From assembly GCA_017645655.1 (NCBI GenBank), contig JAGCNZ010000014.1, positions 21,479 to 85,478 on the forward strand: a stretch of DNA of 64,000 nt. Reading direction: 5' to 3'. Positions 35,060-44,291 of the stretch are shown here, piece by piece. The DNA is from Bacteroidaceae bacterium. Its GTDB lineage: Bacteria > Bacteroidota > Bacteroidia > Bacteroidales > Bacteroidaceae. The stretch's first letter is position 1. Every line of letters starts with the position of its first letter. The notes beneath the pieces are model-generated. The model had not been told where the DNA came from. It did no database searches and worked only from the letters and a program-made list of their open reading frames with translations. Made by a program: the position numbers and the translations under genes.

Positions 35060-35185
35060 ACACAATGGCACAAAGACTCAAAGTATTAAACCCTGAGAAA
35101 AGACACAAAGGTTCTGGCCTTGGTTGGGCTTTGTGTCTTCAGTTACGGTGCAATACTACGTGTCTTTGTGTTCTATTAAAGTGCA
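35060..35185 (+). repeat. Left member of long inverted repeat around the BspA-like gene
   Basis: The core GAGAAAAGACACAAAGGTTC, followed by TGGCCTTGG, is found in reverse complement at about 37108-37130. Similarity extends over about 120 bases on both sides, imperfectly. The two members face inward around the split LRR gene. Confidence 0.75.
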
Positions 35186-35326
35186 AACCTTTTTAGCTCA
35201 GTTTATCACATCTGTTACTTTAGTTCTCACTTAGTCAGGACCTTGAGCTTGGCTCACTTTATCAAGACCTTGACTCTGTCGAGCTCTTTCACGCTCGGCA
35301 TAGCTCAAACTAATTTGACTCTGCAC

Positions 35327-36863
35327 TCACTTAACCAAGACCTTTCTTGTTGTTCCGTTGGAGTGGCGGATGATATTGATGCCCTTGACATACGTCGACC
35401 TTTGGTTCTGCGGAGTGCTTATTTGGCGGCCATGAATGTCATAGCGGGCAGTCTCAGCCGTTGCCTCTGATGCCTTGACTTCCTCGATGGCGTCTATTTC
35501 GTCTTGTGTCATACCAACAATTGTGCCGAAGCCGCTCCAGGGCGCTGTCGTCTGGTATTGTTCCAGAGATGCTGCAGGCACATGAAGTGTGGCAGACGAA
35601 ATGGGACTATATATAAACGCATTAGAATATGTAGTGGGAATATCTTCTGCCAAGCAATAGACATCGGCCAATTTATAGCAGAAAGCAAAGGCAAAGTCAT
35701 AGATGCTGGTCACAGTGCTGGGGAGAATGACGGAGGTCATTTCAGAACAATTATAGAGGGTTCCTCTGCTGATGCTGGTCAAACTTTCAGGGAAGGTAAA
35801 GGAAGTCAGACCACACGCACGAAAAGCATAATCGCCGATAGTGGTCACGCTTTCTGGGATAGAGATGGAAGTCAGTTGGCTGCAATAATAAAATGCCTCA
35901 GTTGCTATGCTGGTCACAGTGCCGGGAATGTAGGTTCTCTTGCAGCCTGCAACCAAAGAGTTCGTAGCAGTCTCTATGATTGCATTACAATTGTTGCGCG
36001 AATCATAGACATGGTTCCCTTCATCCACATTTACAGAGGTCAATTCATTACAAGCCGATAAAAGCCCTACACCAATGCTTGTCACGTTTTTGGGAATAGT
36101 TATGGTAGTCAGGCCGCAACCCCAGAAAGTATAGTCTCCGATACTGGTCACACCTTCTGGAATAGAAACGGATACCAGATTCGAGCATCTGCTAAAAGCA
36201 TTGTTTCCGATGCTGGTCACACCACTTCCGATGGTGATGGAGGTCAGGTTGTAACACCCAGAGAAGGCCTCTTCGGCAATACCAGTCACACCGCTGGGAA
36301 TTTCTGTATTCGCACAACCCGCAACCAAGGTGTTTGTAGCAGTTTCTATAATTGCGTTACAATTATTGCGCGAATCATAGATGGTGTTTCCTTCGTCCAC
36401 AGTTATTGAGGACAGGGCATAGCAAAATGTGAAAGCACCTATGCTGATGCTGGTCACAGTGCTGGGGATGGTAATGGAGGTCAGGGCGAAACATTCAAAA
36501 AAAAGCACCATTGCAGATACTAATCATGCCTTCTGGAATAGTGATGGAGGTCAGACTTCTGCAACCAGAGAAGGCCTCTTCTCTGATGCTGGTCACGCTT
36601 CCAGGAATAGAGACGGAAGTCAACTTGTTGCAAATAAAGAAAGCACCTTCGCCGATGCTGGTCACAGGGTATGTCTTGCCGCCATGGTTTATCGACGGTG
36701 GTATTACGACTGAACCGGAATAAGAGTTGAAGTCATCGTCACGATAAGTCACGGTTGCCCCGTCTTCCGATATGTTGTAATAGATGCCGTCAACTTCGGC
36801 ATCATAGGCGCTTGCCAACACGGGCAGCAGCGACACAAGAATGAGTAAAAGTTTACGAATCAT
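35327..36863 (-). pseudogene. BspA-like leucine-rich-repeat surface protein, split by a T8-tract frameshift
   Basis: The first frame (36863 to 36495) encodes a signal peptide (ending VLASA) and the start of a BspA/LRR_5 array, ending [12 protein letters not shown]-stop. The second frame (from about 36511 to 35327) continues at [19 protein letters not shown] and runs through about ten more LRR units. It ends in a sorting tail (YDIHGRQIST, then GINIIRHSNG and KVLVK). The two frames meet at eight consecutive T on the coding strand (plus strand A8 at 36497-36504). Seven T would restore one frame of about 511 residues. Such proteins mediate attachment at the cell surface. The tract length suggests slipped-strand phase variation, but a decayed gene or a sequencing error gives the same picture. 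Confidence 0.8.
36497..36504 (-). repeat. T8 homopolymer at the frameshift of the BspA-like gene
   Basis: Eight A on the plus strand equal eight T in the coding strand. With eight the frame reads GCT TTT TTT TGA (stop); with seven it reads GCT TTT TTT GAA and joins the two halves. Confidence 0.85.
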
Positions 36864-37054
36864 AGCTATTTATATTTATTTACAATTAATACTGCCACAA
36901 AGATACGACTATCTAAGTAAAATACCAAACAAAATACAAAAAAATCTCTGCTGAACCGACAGGTCGACGATAGTCAACTGACAGGTCCTTTTCCTCATAG
37001 GGACGTATCCTTATATACGAACACGGATTGAACAGATGAAAAGGATATTGCAAA

Positions 37055-37175
37055 GGTGTTAAACAAACACAAAGATACAAAGAAACGAAGAGCACATCGG
37101 AACTGAATACACAAAGTTTGCCAAGGCCAGAACCTTTGTGTCTTTTCTCAAGGTTTATTACTTCGTGTCTTTGTG
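37055..37175 (-). repeat. Right member of long inverted repeat around the BspA-like gene
   Basis: CCAAGGCCAGAACCTTTGTG and the following TCTTTTCTCAAGG are the reverse complement of the core of the left member at about 35089-35122. Flanks rich in ACACAAAGA words continue the match. Confidence 0.75.
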
Positions 37176-37290
37176 TTCCATTAAATTAATCCGTATTATC
37201 TGTTCAATCCGTTGTTCGAAAATATCTTCGTATCTTCATGTCTTTGTGTTCTATCATTTCTATTTCTGTTACCGATTTGTACAATTTTTC

Positions 37291-37321
37291 TTGTCTATTT
37301 GAAGAATTTGCACTACTTTTG
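37291..37321 (+). promoter_or_regulatory. Promoter of purU
   Basis: TTGT at 37291-37294 and TACTTTTG at 37314-37321, spaced 19 bases, stand about 50 bases before the start codon. Confidence 0.62.
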
Positions 37322-37370
37322 CACTCGATTTCAGCACAAACAGAAGGATAACAGACAAAATAGCATCACA

Positions 37371-38243
37371 ATGAGCAAGCCTTACACCACCGCCATACTC
37401 CTGCTGCACTGCCCCGACCAGCAGGGCATCATCTCGGAAGTAACGAAGTTCATCACGGACAACAAGGGCAACATCGTCTATCTGGACCAGTACGTCGATA
37501 AGATAGAAGGGATGTTCTTCATGCGCATAGAATGGGAGCTGGAAGGGTTCCTGATTCCACGCGACAAGCTCTACGACTACATCGACACGCTCTATTCGCA
37601 GCGCTACCAGATGAAGTTCAGCCTCTACTACAGCGACAAACGTCCGCGCATGGCTATCTTCGTCAGCAAGATGAGCCATTGCCTCTACGACATGCTGGCG
37701 AGATGGAAGGCTGGCGAGTTCGACTGCGAGATTCCCTGCATCATATCGAACCACGAGGACTTGCGCTATGTTGCCGACCAGTTCGGCATTCCCTTCTACG
37801 TCTGGAGCATCAACAAAGACCACTCGAACAAAGCCGAGGTGGAGGCTGCCGAGATGCAGCTGCTCAGGAAAGAGGACGTCTCGTTCATCGTCTTGGCACG
37901 CTACATGCAAATCATCAGCGACGAGATGATAGCAGCCTATCCGCACCACATCATCAACATCCACCACTCGTTCCTGCCCGCATTCATCGGCGCGAAACCT
38001 TACCATCAGGCTTACGAACGAGGCGTCAAAATCATTGGAGCAACCAGCCACTACGTAACTGCAGAACTCGATGCAGGTCCCATCATCGAACAGGACGTGG
38101 CAAGAATCACACACAAAGACACGCCGGAAAGCCTCGTACTGAAAGGCAAGGACCTGGAAAAGATTGTCCTCTCGCGTGCCGTCTCAAAACATATCCAGCG
38201 AAAGATTCTGACCTACAAGAACAAGACCGTCATCTTCAGCTGA
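37371..38243 (+). CDS. purU: Formyltetrahydrofolate deformylase
   Basis: The ATG giving MSKPYTTAILLLHCPDQQG is chosen, because upstream codons overlap the promoter and lack protein character; 290 residues result. An N-terminal ACT domain (about 7-85) is followed by the formyltransferase-like catalytic domain, with MAIFVSKMSHCLYDML and IINIHHSFLPAFIGAKPYHQ (about 202-221; His is catalytic), then GVKIIGATSHYVTAELDAGP. The enzyme hydrolyses 10-formyl-THF to formate and THF, balancing one-carbon pools. The neighbouring convergent glyA also acts on folate one-carbon units. Confidence 0.95.
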   Translation: MSKPYTTAILLLHCPDQQGIISEVTKFITDNKGNIVYLDQYVDKIEGMFFMRIEWELEGFLIPRDKLYDYIDTLYSQRYQMKFSLYYSDKRPRMAIFVSKMSHCLYDMLARWKAGEFDCEIPCIISNHEDLRYVADQFGIPFYVWSINKDHSNKAEVEAAEMQLLRKEDVSFIVLARYMQIISDEMIAAYPHHIINIHHSFLPAFIGAKPYHQAYERGVKIIGATSHYVTAELDAGPIIEQDVARITHKDTPESLVLKGKDLEKIVLSRAVSKHIQRKILTYKNKTVIFS

Positions 38244-38265
38244 ACCACGAGGACACTTTGCAGCA

Positions 38266-38348
38266 TTATAAAAACAACGGATTCCACGAATTAAACGGAT
38301 TAACCATATAGACAAAATCCGTATAATCAGTGGAATCTGTTGTTATAA
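38266..38348. repeat. Inverted repeat between purU and glyA
   Basis: The arm 38266-38287 (TTATAA-like ends with CGGATTCCAC) pairs with 38330-38348 (GTGGAATCTG, then TTGTTATAA). Inside, AAACGGATTA and AAATCCGTATAA form a second pairing. It lies between convergent gene ends and may end both transcripts; the CCGT/GGAATC wording recurs near 37185-37215. Confidence 0.65.
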
Positions 38349-38401
38349 AATACTACCTTGTAATTTGGAGTGCCTTCTTTGTTCCGATATCTTCCGAAAA
38401 C

Positions 38402-39682
38402 TTAATAGGCGAAGATGGGATACTTCTCCATGATGGCGTTGACCTCGCTGCGAACCTGAGCGATGACAGCCTCATCTTCAGGAGCATTCAGTACGCGTTC
38501 GATGAATTCTGCCACCTTGACCATGAGGTCTTCCTTCGCACCGCGAGTCGTGAGAGCTGGCGTGCCAAGACGGATTCCAGAAGTCTGGAAAGCACTGCGA
38601 GAGTCGAAGGGCACCATGTTCTTGTTGACGGTCAGGTCGGCTGCTACAAGAGCCTTCTCTGCCACCTTACCTGTCAGGTCGGGATACTTCGAGCGCAGAT
38701 CAACCAGCATTGAGTGATTGTCCGTGCCGCCACTCACGATGTCGAAACCGCGCTTCATCAACTCGTCTGCAAGCACAGCAGCGTTCTTCTTCACCTGCTT
38801 TGCCCACTCCTTGAACTCGGGCTGCAGAGCCTCGCCGAAAGCCACAGCCTTAGCTGCGATAACGTGCTCCAGCGGACCGCCCTGAATGCCAGGAAAGACG
38901 GCGCTGTTCAAGAGAGCTGACATCTTCTTGATTTCGCCCTTCGGAGTCGTCTTGCCCCAAGGATTGTCGAAGTCTTTGCCCATGAGGATGATGCCGCCAC
39001 GCGGACCACGAAGGGTCTTGTGCGTCGTGCTGGTCACGATGTGGGCATACTTCACGGGATTCTCGAGGAGACCAGCGGCGATGAGGCCGGCAGGGTGCGC
39101 CATGTCAATCATCAGGATAGCCCCCACCTTGTCGGCAATCTGACGCATACGGGCATAGTCCCACTCACGGCTGTATGCCGAACCGCCGCCGATGATGAGC
39201 TTGGGCTTGTGCTCAAGGGCAAGCTGCTCCATCTCATCGTAATCCACGCGTCCCGTCTCCTTCTTCAGGTTGTAGCCAACGGGCTTATAGATGATGCCGC
39301 TCGTGTTGACGAGAGAGCCGTGGCTGAGGTGACCGCCGTGGTCGAGATTGAGACCCATGAAGGTGTCGCCGGGATTGAGGCAAGCGAGGAACACGGCGGC
39401 GTTTGCCTGTGCTCCGGAATGAGGTTGCACATTGGCATATTCTGCGTCGAAGAGTTTGCAGATGCGGTCGATGGCAAGCTGCTCCACCTCGTCCACCACC
39501 TGACAACCGCCGTAATAGCGTTTGCCGGGATATCCCTCGGCATATTTATTGGTCAGGCACGAGCCCATAGCTGCCATGACTTGGTCACTCACATAATTCT
39601 CGGAGGCAATAAGCTCCATGCCTCTGCGTTGTCGCTGATTCTCCTTCTCAATGAGGGAAAAGATGATTGAATCCTGATTCAT
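38402..39682 (-). CDS. glyA: Serine hydroxymethyltransferase
   Basis: A 426-residue PLP enzyme interconverting serine plus THF and glycine plus methylene-THF. It has [20 protein letters not shown] (about 17-36), [44 protein letters not shown] and the PLP lysine in [19 protein letters not shown] (about 223). Length and motif order are standard. It is convergent to purU. The start at [14 protein letters not shown] has AT-rich TTTACAATTTA repeats upstream. Confidence 0.97.
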   Translation of the reverse strand: MNQDSIIFSLIEKENQRQRRGMELIASENYVSDQVMAAMGSCLTNKYAEGYPGKRYYGGCQVVDEVEQLAIDRICKLFDAEYANVQPHSGAQANAAVFLACLNPGDTFMGLNLDHGGHLSHGSLVNTSGIIYKPVGYNLKKETGRVDYDEMEQLALEHKPKLIIGGGSAYSREWDYARMRQIADKVGAILMIDMAHPAGLIAAGLLENPVKYAHIVTSTTHKTLRGPRGGIILMGKDFDNPWGKTTPKGEIKKMSALLNSAVFPGIQGGPLEHVIAAKAVAFGEALQPEFKEWAKQVKKNAAVLADELMKRGFDIVSGGTDNHSMLVDLRSKYPDLTGKVAEKALVAADLTVNKNMVPFDSRSAFQTSGIRLGTPALTTRGAKEDLMVKVAEFIERVLNAPEDEAVIAQVRSEVNAIMEKYPIFAY

Positions 39683-39744
39683 TTACGATTTGACAATTTA
39701 CAATTTACAATTTATGTACAATTTAATCATTTGACTATTTATTT

Positions 39745-39770
39745 TCCCCCTAAAGGACGACGGAGGACTG
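39745..39770 (-). repeat. Solitary relic resembling the DUF559 right-end repeat
   Basis: CCCCCTAAAGGACGACGGAG followed by GACTGAGG resembles the right repeat at 998-1024 with several changes. No DUF559 gene or partner repeat is nearby; it stands between glyA and pyrI. Confidence 0.45.
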
Positions 39771-39776
39771 AGGGCC

Positions 39777-40232
39777 TTATACGAGTTTCACATCCGAAAG
39801 GCTGATTTCCCTGTTGCAATAGTGGCATTGCAGTGTGCCCCTTTCCTTGCCAAGGAAGTGGAAGCGCGTCTGCATAGGCTCGTTGTTGGTGATGCACTTG
39901 TGATTGTCGCACTTGACGATGCCGATAAGCTCTTCGGGCATCTTGACCTCCTTCTTCTCGACGACCTCATAGCCACGGATGATGCTGAGGGTGACATTGG
40001 GCGCAACGACGGAAAGCTGGTTGATTTCGTCGTCGGAGAAAAACTTGTTGGCAATCTTGATGATGCTCTTGTGTCCCATCTTCTTGCTCTTGAGGTTGTA
40101 GCCGATGGTGACGGCAGAGCGCTCCTGCTCGAGGTGAAGCAGGCTGATTACTTCGAAGAGCTTGGCGGAAGGTATGTGGTCGATGACAGTGCCGTTCTCG
40201 AGGGCAGCCACCTGAAGTTCCTGTCGTTTCAT
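39777..40232 (-). CDS. pyrI: Aspartate carbamoyltransferase regulatory subunit
   Basis: The start [20 protein letters not shown] overlaps the pyrB stop codon in ATGA fashion, giving 151 residues, the usual size. The N-terminal allosteric domain holds nucleotide-binding residues ([15 protein letters not shown]). The C-terminal zinc domain has the four cysteines of CDNHKCITN and CHYCNRE. PyrI confers CTP/ATP control on PyrB. The coupling by overlap supports one mRNA. Confidence 0.96.
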   Translation of the reverse strand: MKRQELQVAALENGTVIDHIPSAKLFEVISLLHLEQERSAVTIGYNLKSKKMGHKSIIKIANKFFSDDEINQLSVVAPNVTLSIIRGYEVVEKKEVKMPEELIGIVKCDNHKCITNNEPMQTRFHFLGKERGTLQCHYCNREISLSDVKLV

Positions 40233-41176
40233 GAGATGATGGTTTTGTCGTTGATAATGTCCTCGAGCGTAATGCCAAGGGTGTCGCAAAGAATGGCCTG
40301 ACGTGCATAGAGGCCGTTGCGAGCCTGCTGGAAGTAGTAGGCGTAGGATGTGTCGTCGATGCTATACTCTATCTCGTTGACCCGAGGCAGGGGGTGAAGA
40401 ATCTTCATGTTCGGCTTGGCCTTCGAAAGCATGGGAAGAGTCAAGAGGTAGCGGTCCTTGACGCGTTCGTACTCGTCAAGGTCGGTGAAACGCTCTCTTT
40501 GCACGCGCGTCATATATAATATGTCTGCCCCCGCAATCGTTTCGGCATCGAAGTCCTGATGCTCGACAAACTTGATGCCCTTCTCGCGGCAGTACATCTT
40601 ATAGTACTCGGGCATGGCGAGTTCGTCGGGAGCAATGAAGTGGAATGTAGGGTTGAAGTGCCGCATCGCCGTCAGGAGGCTGTGAACCGTCCTGCCGTAC
40701 TTGAGGTCGCCCACAAGGTAGATGTTCAGGTTCTCCAGCGTTCCCTGCGTCTGGTAGATGGTATAGAGGTCGAGCATCGTCTGGCTGGGGTGCTGATTTG
40801 CCCCGTCTCCAGCGTTGACAATGGGCACGGGCGACACCTCGCTGGCATACTGCGCAGCTCCTTCCAGGTAGTGTCGCATCACGATAATGTCGGCATAGTT
40901 GGACACCATCATGATTGTGTCCTTCAAGGTCTCTCCCTTTGTGCCGCTCGTCACCTTCGGGTCGGCAAAACCGATGACTTTCGCGCCAAGGCGATTTGCC
41001 GCAGTCGCAAAGCTGAGACGGGTGCGAGTGCTTGGCTCGAAGAACAACGTAGCGACAATCTTTCCCTCGAGAAGGCGGCGATTCGGGTGCTTCTCGAACT
41101 CTTGAGCCATACGAATGAGGTACTCTATCTTCTCTCGTGTATGGTAGGCTATGGTTACAAGGCTTCTTCTTTGCAT
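40229..41176 (-). CDS. pyrB: Aspartate carbamoyltransferase catalytic subunit
   Basis: The start [20 protein letters not shown] (ATG at 41176) gives 315 residues; the longer frame runs into AT-rich repeat sequence. The carbamoyl-phosphate site is [12 protein letters not shown] (about 44-55), with [15 protein letters not shown] and [20 protein letters not shown] (about 125-144) following. HPLPRVNEI closes the active site. The enzyme makes carbamoyl-aspartate, the committed step of pyrimidine synthesis. A TATCTTTG at 41198-41205 (minus strand) may be its -7 element. Confidence 0.96.
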   Translation of the reverse strand: MQRRSLVTIAYHTREKIEYLIRMAQEFEKHPNRRLLEGKIVATLFFEPSTRTRLSFATAANRLGAKVIGFADPKVTSGTKGETLKDTIMMVSNYADIIVMRHYLEGAAQYASEVSPVPIVNAGDGANQHPSQTMLDLYTIYQTQGTLENLNIYLVGDLKYGRTVHSLLTAMRHFNPTFHFIAPDELAMPEYYKMYCREKGIKFVEHQDFDAETIAGADILYMTRVQRERFTDLDEYERVKDRYLLTLPMLSKAKPNMKILHPLPRVNEIEYSIDDTSYAYYFQQARNGLYARQAILCDTLGITLEDIINDKTIIS

Positions 41177-41209
41177 AGCTTTACAGTTTTTCAGTTGCAA
41201 AGATACAAA

Positions 41210-41291
41210 ATAATTCATAATTCGTAATTCATAATTCATAATAATTGCCACAAGAAGGAAAAATATAGAATTAGAATTGTGAATTATGAAT
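41210..41291. repeat. AT-rich ATTCATAATTC repeats between pyrB and the PBP gene
   Basis: The AATTCATAATTC word is repeated at 41210-41240 and appears inverted at 41268-41291. It is the same word as in the long hairpin before tatC. The inverted part overlaps the promoter of the PBP gene. Confidence 0.55.
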
Positions 41292-41307
41292 TAAAGTCGT
41301 ACCTTTG
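41277..41307 (+). promoter_or_regulatory. Promoter of the penicillin-binding protein gene
   Basis: TTGT at 41277-41280 and TACCTTTG at 41300-41307 with a 19-base spacer. Transcription would begin near 41314, just before the ATGs at 41321 and 41330. Confidence 0.62.
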
Positions 41308-41320
41308 TAGTCTTAAAACT

Positions 41321-43675
41321 ATGTTTTCGATGAGAAAGAAGGTTTTCCGCATCCTTTGGACGTGCTTCATATTGGGAGTCCTTGCCTTGGGCATCATCTT
41401 CAGTTGCATCTTTACAGGCGTCATCGGCTATATGCCCGACATTCAGCAACTGCAGAATCCCGTCAACAAGTTCGCCACGCAGGTCTTCTCTGCTGACGGC
41501 AAACAGCTCGGCACGTGGAGCTACAGCAGTGCCAACCGTGTCTTTGCCGACTTCAACGAACTGCCTCCGGCACTGGTGCAAGCACTCATCGCGACAGAGG
41601 ACGTGCGCTTCTACGAGCACAGCGGCATCGATTTCATGGCCTTGATGCGTGCCGTCGTGAAACGCGGTGTGCTCGGCCAGAAGAGTGCAGGCGGCGGAAG
41701 CACCATCACACAACAGCTCGCGAAGCAGCTTTACTCCGAGAAAGCAGCATCGACGATGGAGCGTGTCCTGCAAAAGCCAATCGAGTGGGTTATTGCACTA
41801 AAGCTGGAGCGATTCTATACGAAGGAGGAGATAATTGTCATGTACTTCAACTATTTCGACTTCCTTCACAACGCCGTGGGCATTAAGACGGCTGCCCAAA
41901 CATACTTCAGCAAGGAACCCGCAGCGCTCGACACATGTCAATGCGCTTTGCTTGTCGGCATGTGCAAGAACCCAAGTTACTTCAATCCCGTGCGTCGCCC
42001 GGAACGTTGCATCGACCGTCGCAATACGGTGCTGATGCAGATGGAAAAAGCCGGATTCCTTACCGAAGAGCAGCGCGAAGAGTTGCGCGAACGACCGCTC
42101 GGGCTCAACTTCCATCGTGTCAGCCACAAGGAGGGGCATGCCACCTATCTGCGCGACTACCTCCGACAGATTCTGATGGCAAAGAAGCCTGTACGAAGCG
42201 ACTATGCATCGTGGCAACACCAGAAGTACTACGAGGACTCGCTGGCTTGGGAGCAAGACCCCATCTACGGTTGGTGCAACAAGAACTACAATCGGGAGGG
42301 GCGTCCCTACAATATCTACACAGACGGCCTGAAGGTCTATACGACCATCGACAGCCGCATGCAGGAGTATGCCGAGCAAGCTGTGGACAAGCACGTCACC
42401 GGCGAATTGCAGCCGCTCTTCGACAAGGAACAGCGCGGCAACCGCAATGCGCCATATGCCTCTGCCATTTCTTCCGACAAGGCTAAGGCAGACCTTGCCC
42501 GAGCGAAGCGTCAGAGCCCGCGCTACACTGAGATGAAGAAAGCCGGACACACCGACGAGGAAATAGAAAAGGCCTTCAATACGCCTATTGAGATGGTTGT
42601 CTACACGACGAAGGGCGACAAGGATACCGTGATGACTCCGCTCGACAGCATACGCTACTACAAGTCCTTCCTGCGGACGGGCTTCATGTGCATGGACTCC
42701 GAGACGGGTCACGTGAAGGCTTACGTGGGCGGCGTCGACTACAATCACTTCCAGTATGACATGTGTACGCTCGGCAAGAACCAAGTCGGTTCTACCATCA
42801 AGCCTTACCTCTATTCCTTGGCTATGGAGAGCGGATGGTCGCCCTGCGATGTCGCTCCGAACGAGCAACGCACCTATTACGTCCCGGGAAGCGGCAATTG
42901 GACGCCGCGCAACGGCAGCCGCGCTCGCTATGGCGAGATGGTGACGCTGAAGTGGGGGTTGGCAACGAGTAACAACTGGATATCCGCTTATCTGCTGAGC
43001 CAGCTAAGTCCCGACCTGTTCGTCAAGCTTTTGCACGACTTTGGCATACTGAATCAGGACATCCACGCTTCCCTCTCCCTCTGCCTCGGTCCGTGCGACA
43101 TCTCGCTTGCCGAGATGGTCGGAGCGTATTCCGCTTTCCCGCAAAAAGGCGTACGTCGCAATCCGCTCTACGTGACGCGCATCGAGGACGGCGACGGAAA
43201 CGTGCTGGCACAGTTCCAGTCGAGAGTGAAGGAGGTGATATCCGAAGAGTCGGCCTACAAGATGATTATCATGATGAAGGGCGTCATCGACAGCGGCACC
43301 GGACAGCGAATGCGCAACCGCTACCACATCACGGCGCCGATGGCGGGCAAGACGGGAACGACCAACGACAACAGCGACGGCTGGTTCGTAGGCTATACGC
43401 CACGGCTTTGCTACGGCGCATGGGTTGGCGGTGACGAGCACGACATCCATTTTGCCAGCATGGCATACGGCCAGGGCGCTAACTCGGCACTGCCCATCGC
43501 TGCCTATTTCCTCCAGAAAGTCTATGCCGACAACCGTCTCGGCTACACTCAGTCGGAAGACTTCGACATTCCCTCCGGCTTTGATCCCTGCGGATACACA
43601 TTAGGCGGGGACGACGAGAGCGAAGAAGAGGTAGAGGAAGAAAGCGGCTTCGACATCGGGGATCTTTTTGAATAA
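41321..43675 (+). CDS. Class A penicillin-binding protein (transglycosylase/transpeptidase)
   Basis: The ATG at 41321 (MFSMRKKVFRI) is chosen because the frame upstream overlaps the promoter; 41330 is also possible. The product is about 784 residues. A membrane anchor (about 10-32) precedes the GT51 glycosyltransferase domain with ATEDVRFYEHSGIDF (about 89-103) and GGGSTITQQLAKQLY (about 124-138). The transpeptidase domain has the catalytic serine in KNQVGSTIKPYLYS (about 490), SNN in TSNNWISAY and KTG in MAGKTGTTND (about 670). It ends in an acidic tail. It polymerises and cross-links peptidoglycan in the periplasm. It is divergent from pyrB. Confidence 0.93.
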   Translation: MFSMRKKVFRILWTCFILGVLALGIIFSCIFTGVIGYMPDIQQLQNPVNKFATQVFSADGKQLGTWSYSSANRVFADFNELPPALVQALIATEDVRFYEHSGIDFMALMRAVVKRGVLGQKSAGGGSTITQQLAKQLYSEKAASTMERVLQKPIEWVIALKLERFYTKEEIIVMYFNYFDFLHNAVGIKTAAQTYFSKEPAALDTCQCALLVGMCKNPSYFNPVRRPERCIDRRNTVLMQMEKAGFLTEEQREELRERPLGLNFHRVSHKEGHATYLRDYLRQILMAKKPVRSDYASWQHQKYYEDSLAWEQDPIYGWCNKNYNREGRPYNIYTDGLKVYTTIDSRMQEYAEQAVDKHVTGELQPLFDKEQRGNRNAPYASAISSDKAKADLARAKRQSPRYTEMKKAGHTDEEIEKAFNTPIEMVVYTTKGDKDTVMTPLDSIRYYKSFLRTGFMCMDSETGHVKAYVGGVDYNHFQYDMCTLGKNQVGSTIKPYLYSLAMESGWSPCDVAPNEQRTYYVPGSGNWTPRNGSRARYGEMVTLKWGLATSNNWISAYLLSQLSPDLFVKLLHDFGILNQDIHASLSLCLGPCDISLAEMVGAYSAFPQKGVRRNPLYVTRIEDGDGNVLAQFQSRVKEVISEESAYKMIIMMKGVIDSGTGQRMRNRYHITAPMAGKTGTTNDNSDGWFVGYTPRLCYGAWVGGDEHDIHFASMAYGQGANSALPIAAYFLQKVYADNRLGYTQSEDFDIPSGFDPCGYTLGGDDESEEEVEEESGFDIGDLFE

Positions 43676-43830
43676 ATCGCAGTTCTTCTTGGATAAGCAG
43701 GGCCGACCAGGTTCTTGACCTTGACAGGCAATAATTTGCAAAAATAGTGTTGTTTTATGTCATTAGAGTGTAATTCTCTTGATATAAATCAACAAAAATA
43801 GTATTTTGATGCAAATTATACCCCTTTCCC

Positions 43831-43860
43831 TTGCAGGATGAATAAATTGTCGTACCTTTG
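43831..43860 (+). promoter_or_regulatory. Promoter with no following open frame
   Basis: TTGC at 43831-43834 and TACCTTTG at 43853-43860, spaced 18 bases, form a good Bacteroidota promoter. The first ATG downstream is followed two codons later by TAA, so the transcript is probably non-coding. Confidence 0.6.
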
Positions 43861-43866
43861 CAGTGC

Positions 43867-44004
43867 AAAAAGGAAGTAAAACTATCCAACATGTCATAAT
43901 TAGATAGTTTGAAATCTCAGGTAGAAGATTTGTTTGAAGGTTAATAATAGTTGTTAGTTTTAGTTTTTGGAGAAGCAATCCGTGAGGACCGCTTCTTTTT
44001 TTTT
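43867..44004 (+). ncRNA. Candidate small non-coding RNA
   Basis: A transcript of about 138 nt is predicted from the promoter to a terminator. A 5' hairpin AAACTATC/GATAGTTT is present around 43878-43911. The AT-rich middle carries no usable reading frame. The 3' end has the stem GAAGC/GCTTC followed by nine or ten T. I do not recognise it as 6S RNA, SRP RNA or RNase P RNA. Expression is untested; it could be the relic of a leader. Confidence 0.45.
43969..44004 (+). terminator. Intrinsic terminator of the candidate small RNA
   Basis: GGAGAAGC pairs with GCTTC, with an inner CC-GTGA-GG helix, and a run of about nine T follows immediately. Confidence 0.7.
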
Positions 44005-44112
44005 CTCCCTACGGGAGCCCCCGAGCCAGCGGAGCACAGCATGCGGAAAGCACTTTATTGACTAAAATGGCACACGCCGACGAAAAACGCAGCGCGACAT
44101 GATGGCAAACAT

Positions 44113-44205
44113 CACGTGGGTAAAATCAAATTATCACGTGTAATATTTCAAATATCACGTGGGTAAAATGAATTTATCACGTGGGTAAAATGAATTTATC
44201 ACGTG
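44113..44205 (+). repeat. CACGTG array 5 (plus orientation, best conserved)
   Basis: Five perfect CACGTG boxes start at 44113, 44135, 44156, 44178 and 44200, with steps of 22, 21, 22 and 22. The spacers are GGTAAAATCAAATTAT, TAATATTTCAAATAT and twice GGTAAAATGAATTTAT. The outer flanks GCAAACAT (left) and ATGTTTGC (right) are inverted copies of each other, giving the element terminal inverted repeats. Confidence 0.92.
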
Positions 44206-44250
44206 CGATGTTTGCAGACACAACGCGGAACATTTGCAAATGGAAAAGGA

Positions 44251-44291
44251 AATCCCCTGCTGGCAAGCGTTTCACCTGCCGGCAGGGGATT
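44251..44291. terminator. Strong hairpin past the end of the calpain-like gene
   Basis: The arms AATCCCCTGCTGGCA (44251-44265) and TGCCGGCAGGGGATT (44277-44291) pair over 15 bases with one G-T wobble. The hairpin lies 48 bases past the stop of the minus-strand gene and can serve either strand. Confidence 0.65.

Larger units (their letters stand above)
34634..35326. other. 693-base repeat-rich intergenic region
   Basis: It holds the relic of a BspA-like gene end (34824-34901), a block shared with 49239-49425, the three 22-bp palindromes (34967-35032) and the left member of a long inverted repeat (about 35060-35185). From 35190 to 35326 I see only AT-rich sequence with short words around GAGCTC and nothing protein-like. 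Confidence 0.6.
36864..37370. other. 507-base intergenic region before purU
   Basis: It contains the right member of the inverted repeat (about 37055-37175), a CCGTATTATCTG/CAATCCGTTG stretch (37185-37215) related to the hairpin at 38266-38348, and the purU promoter (37291-37321). The first 190 bases show nothing recognisable. Confidence 0.55.

Noticed and set aside
44113-44205. CRISPR-like interpretation of the CACGTG arrays
   Set aside because: The repeated boxes are only 6 bases and the spacers of 15-16 bases are nearly identical to each other. No cas gene is present. These are tandem repeats, not a spacer archive.
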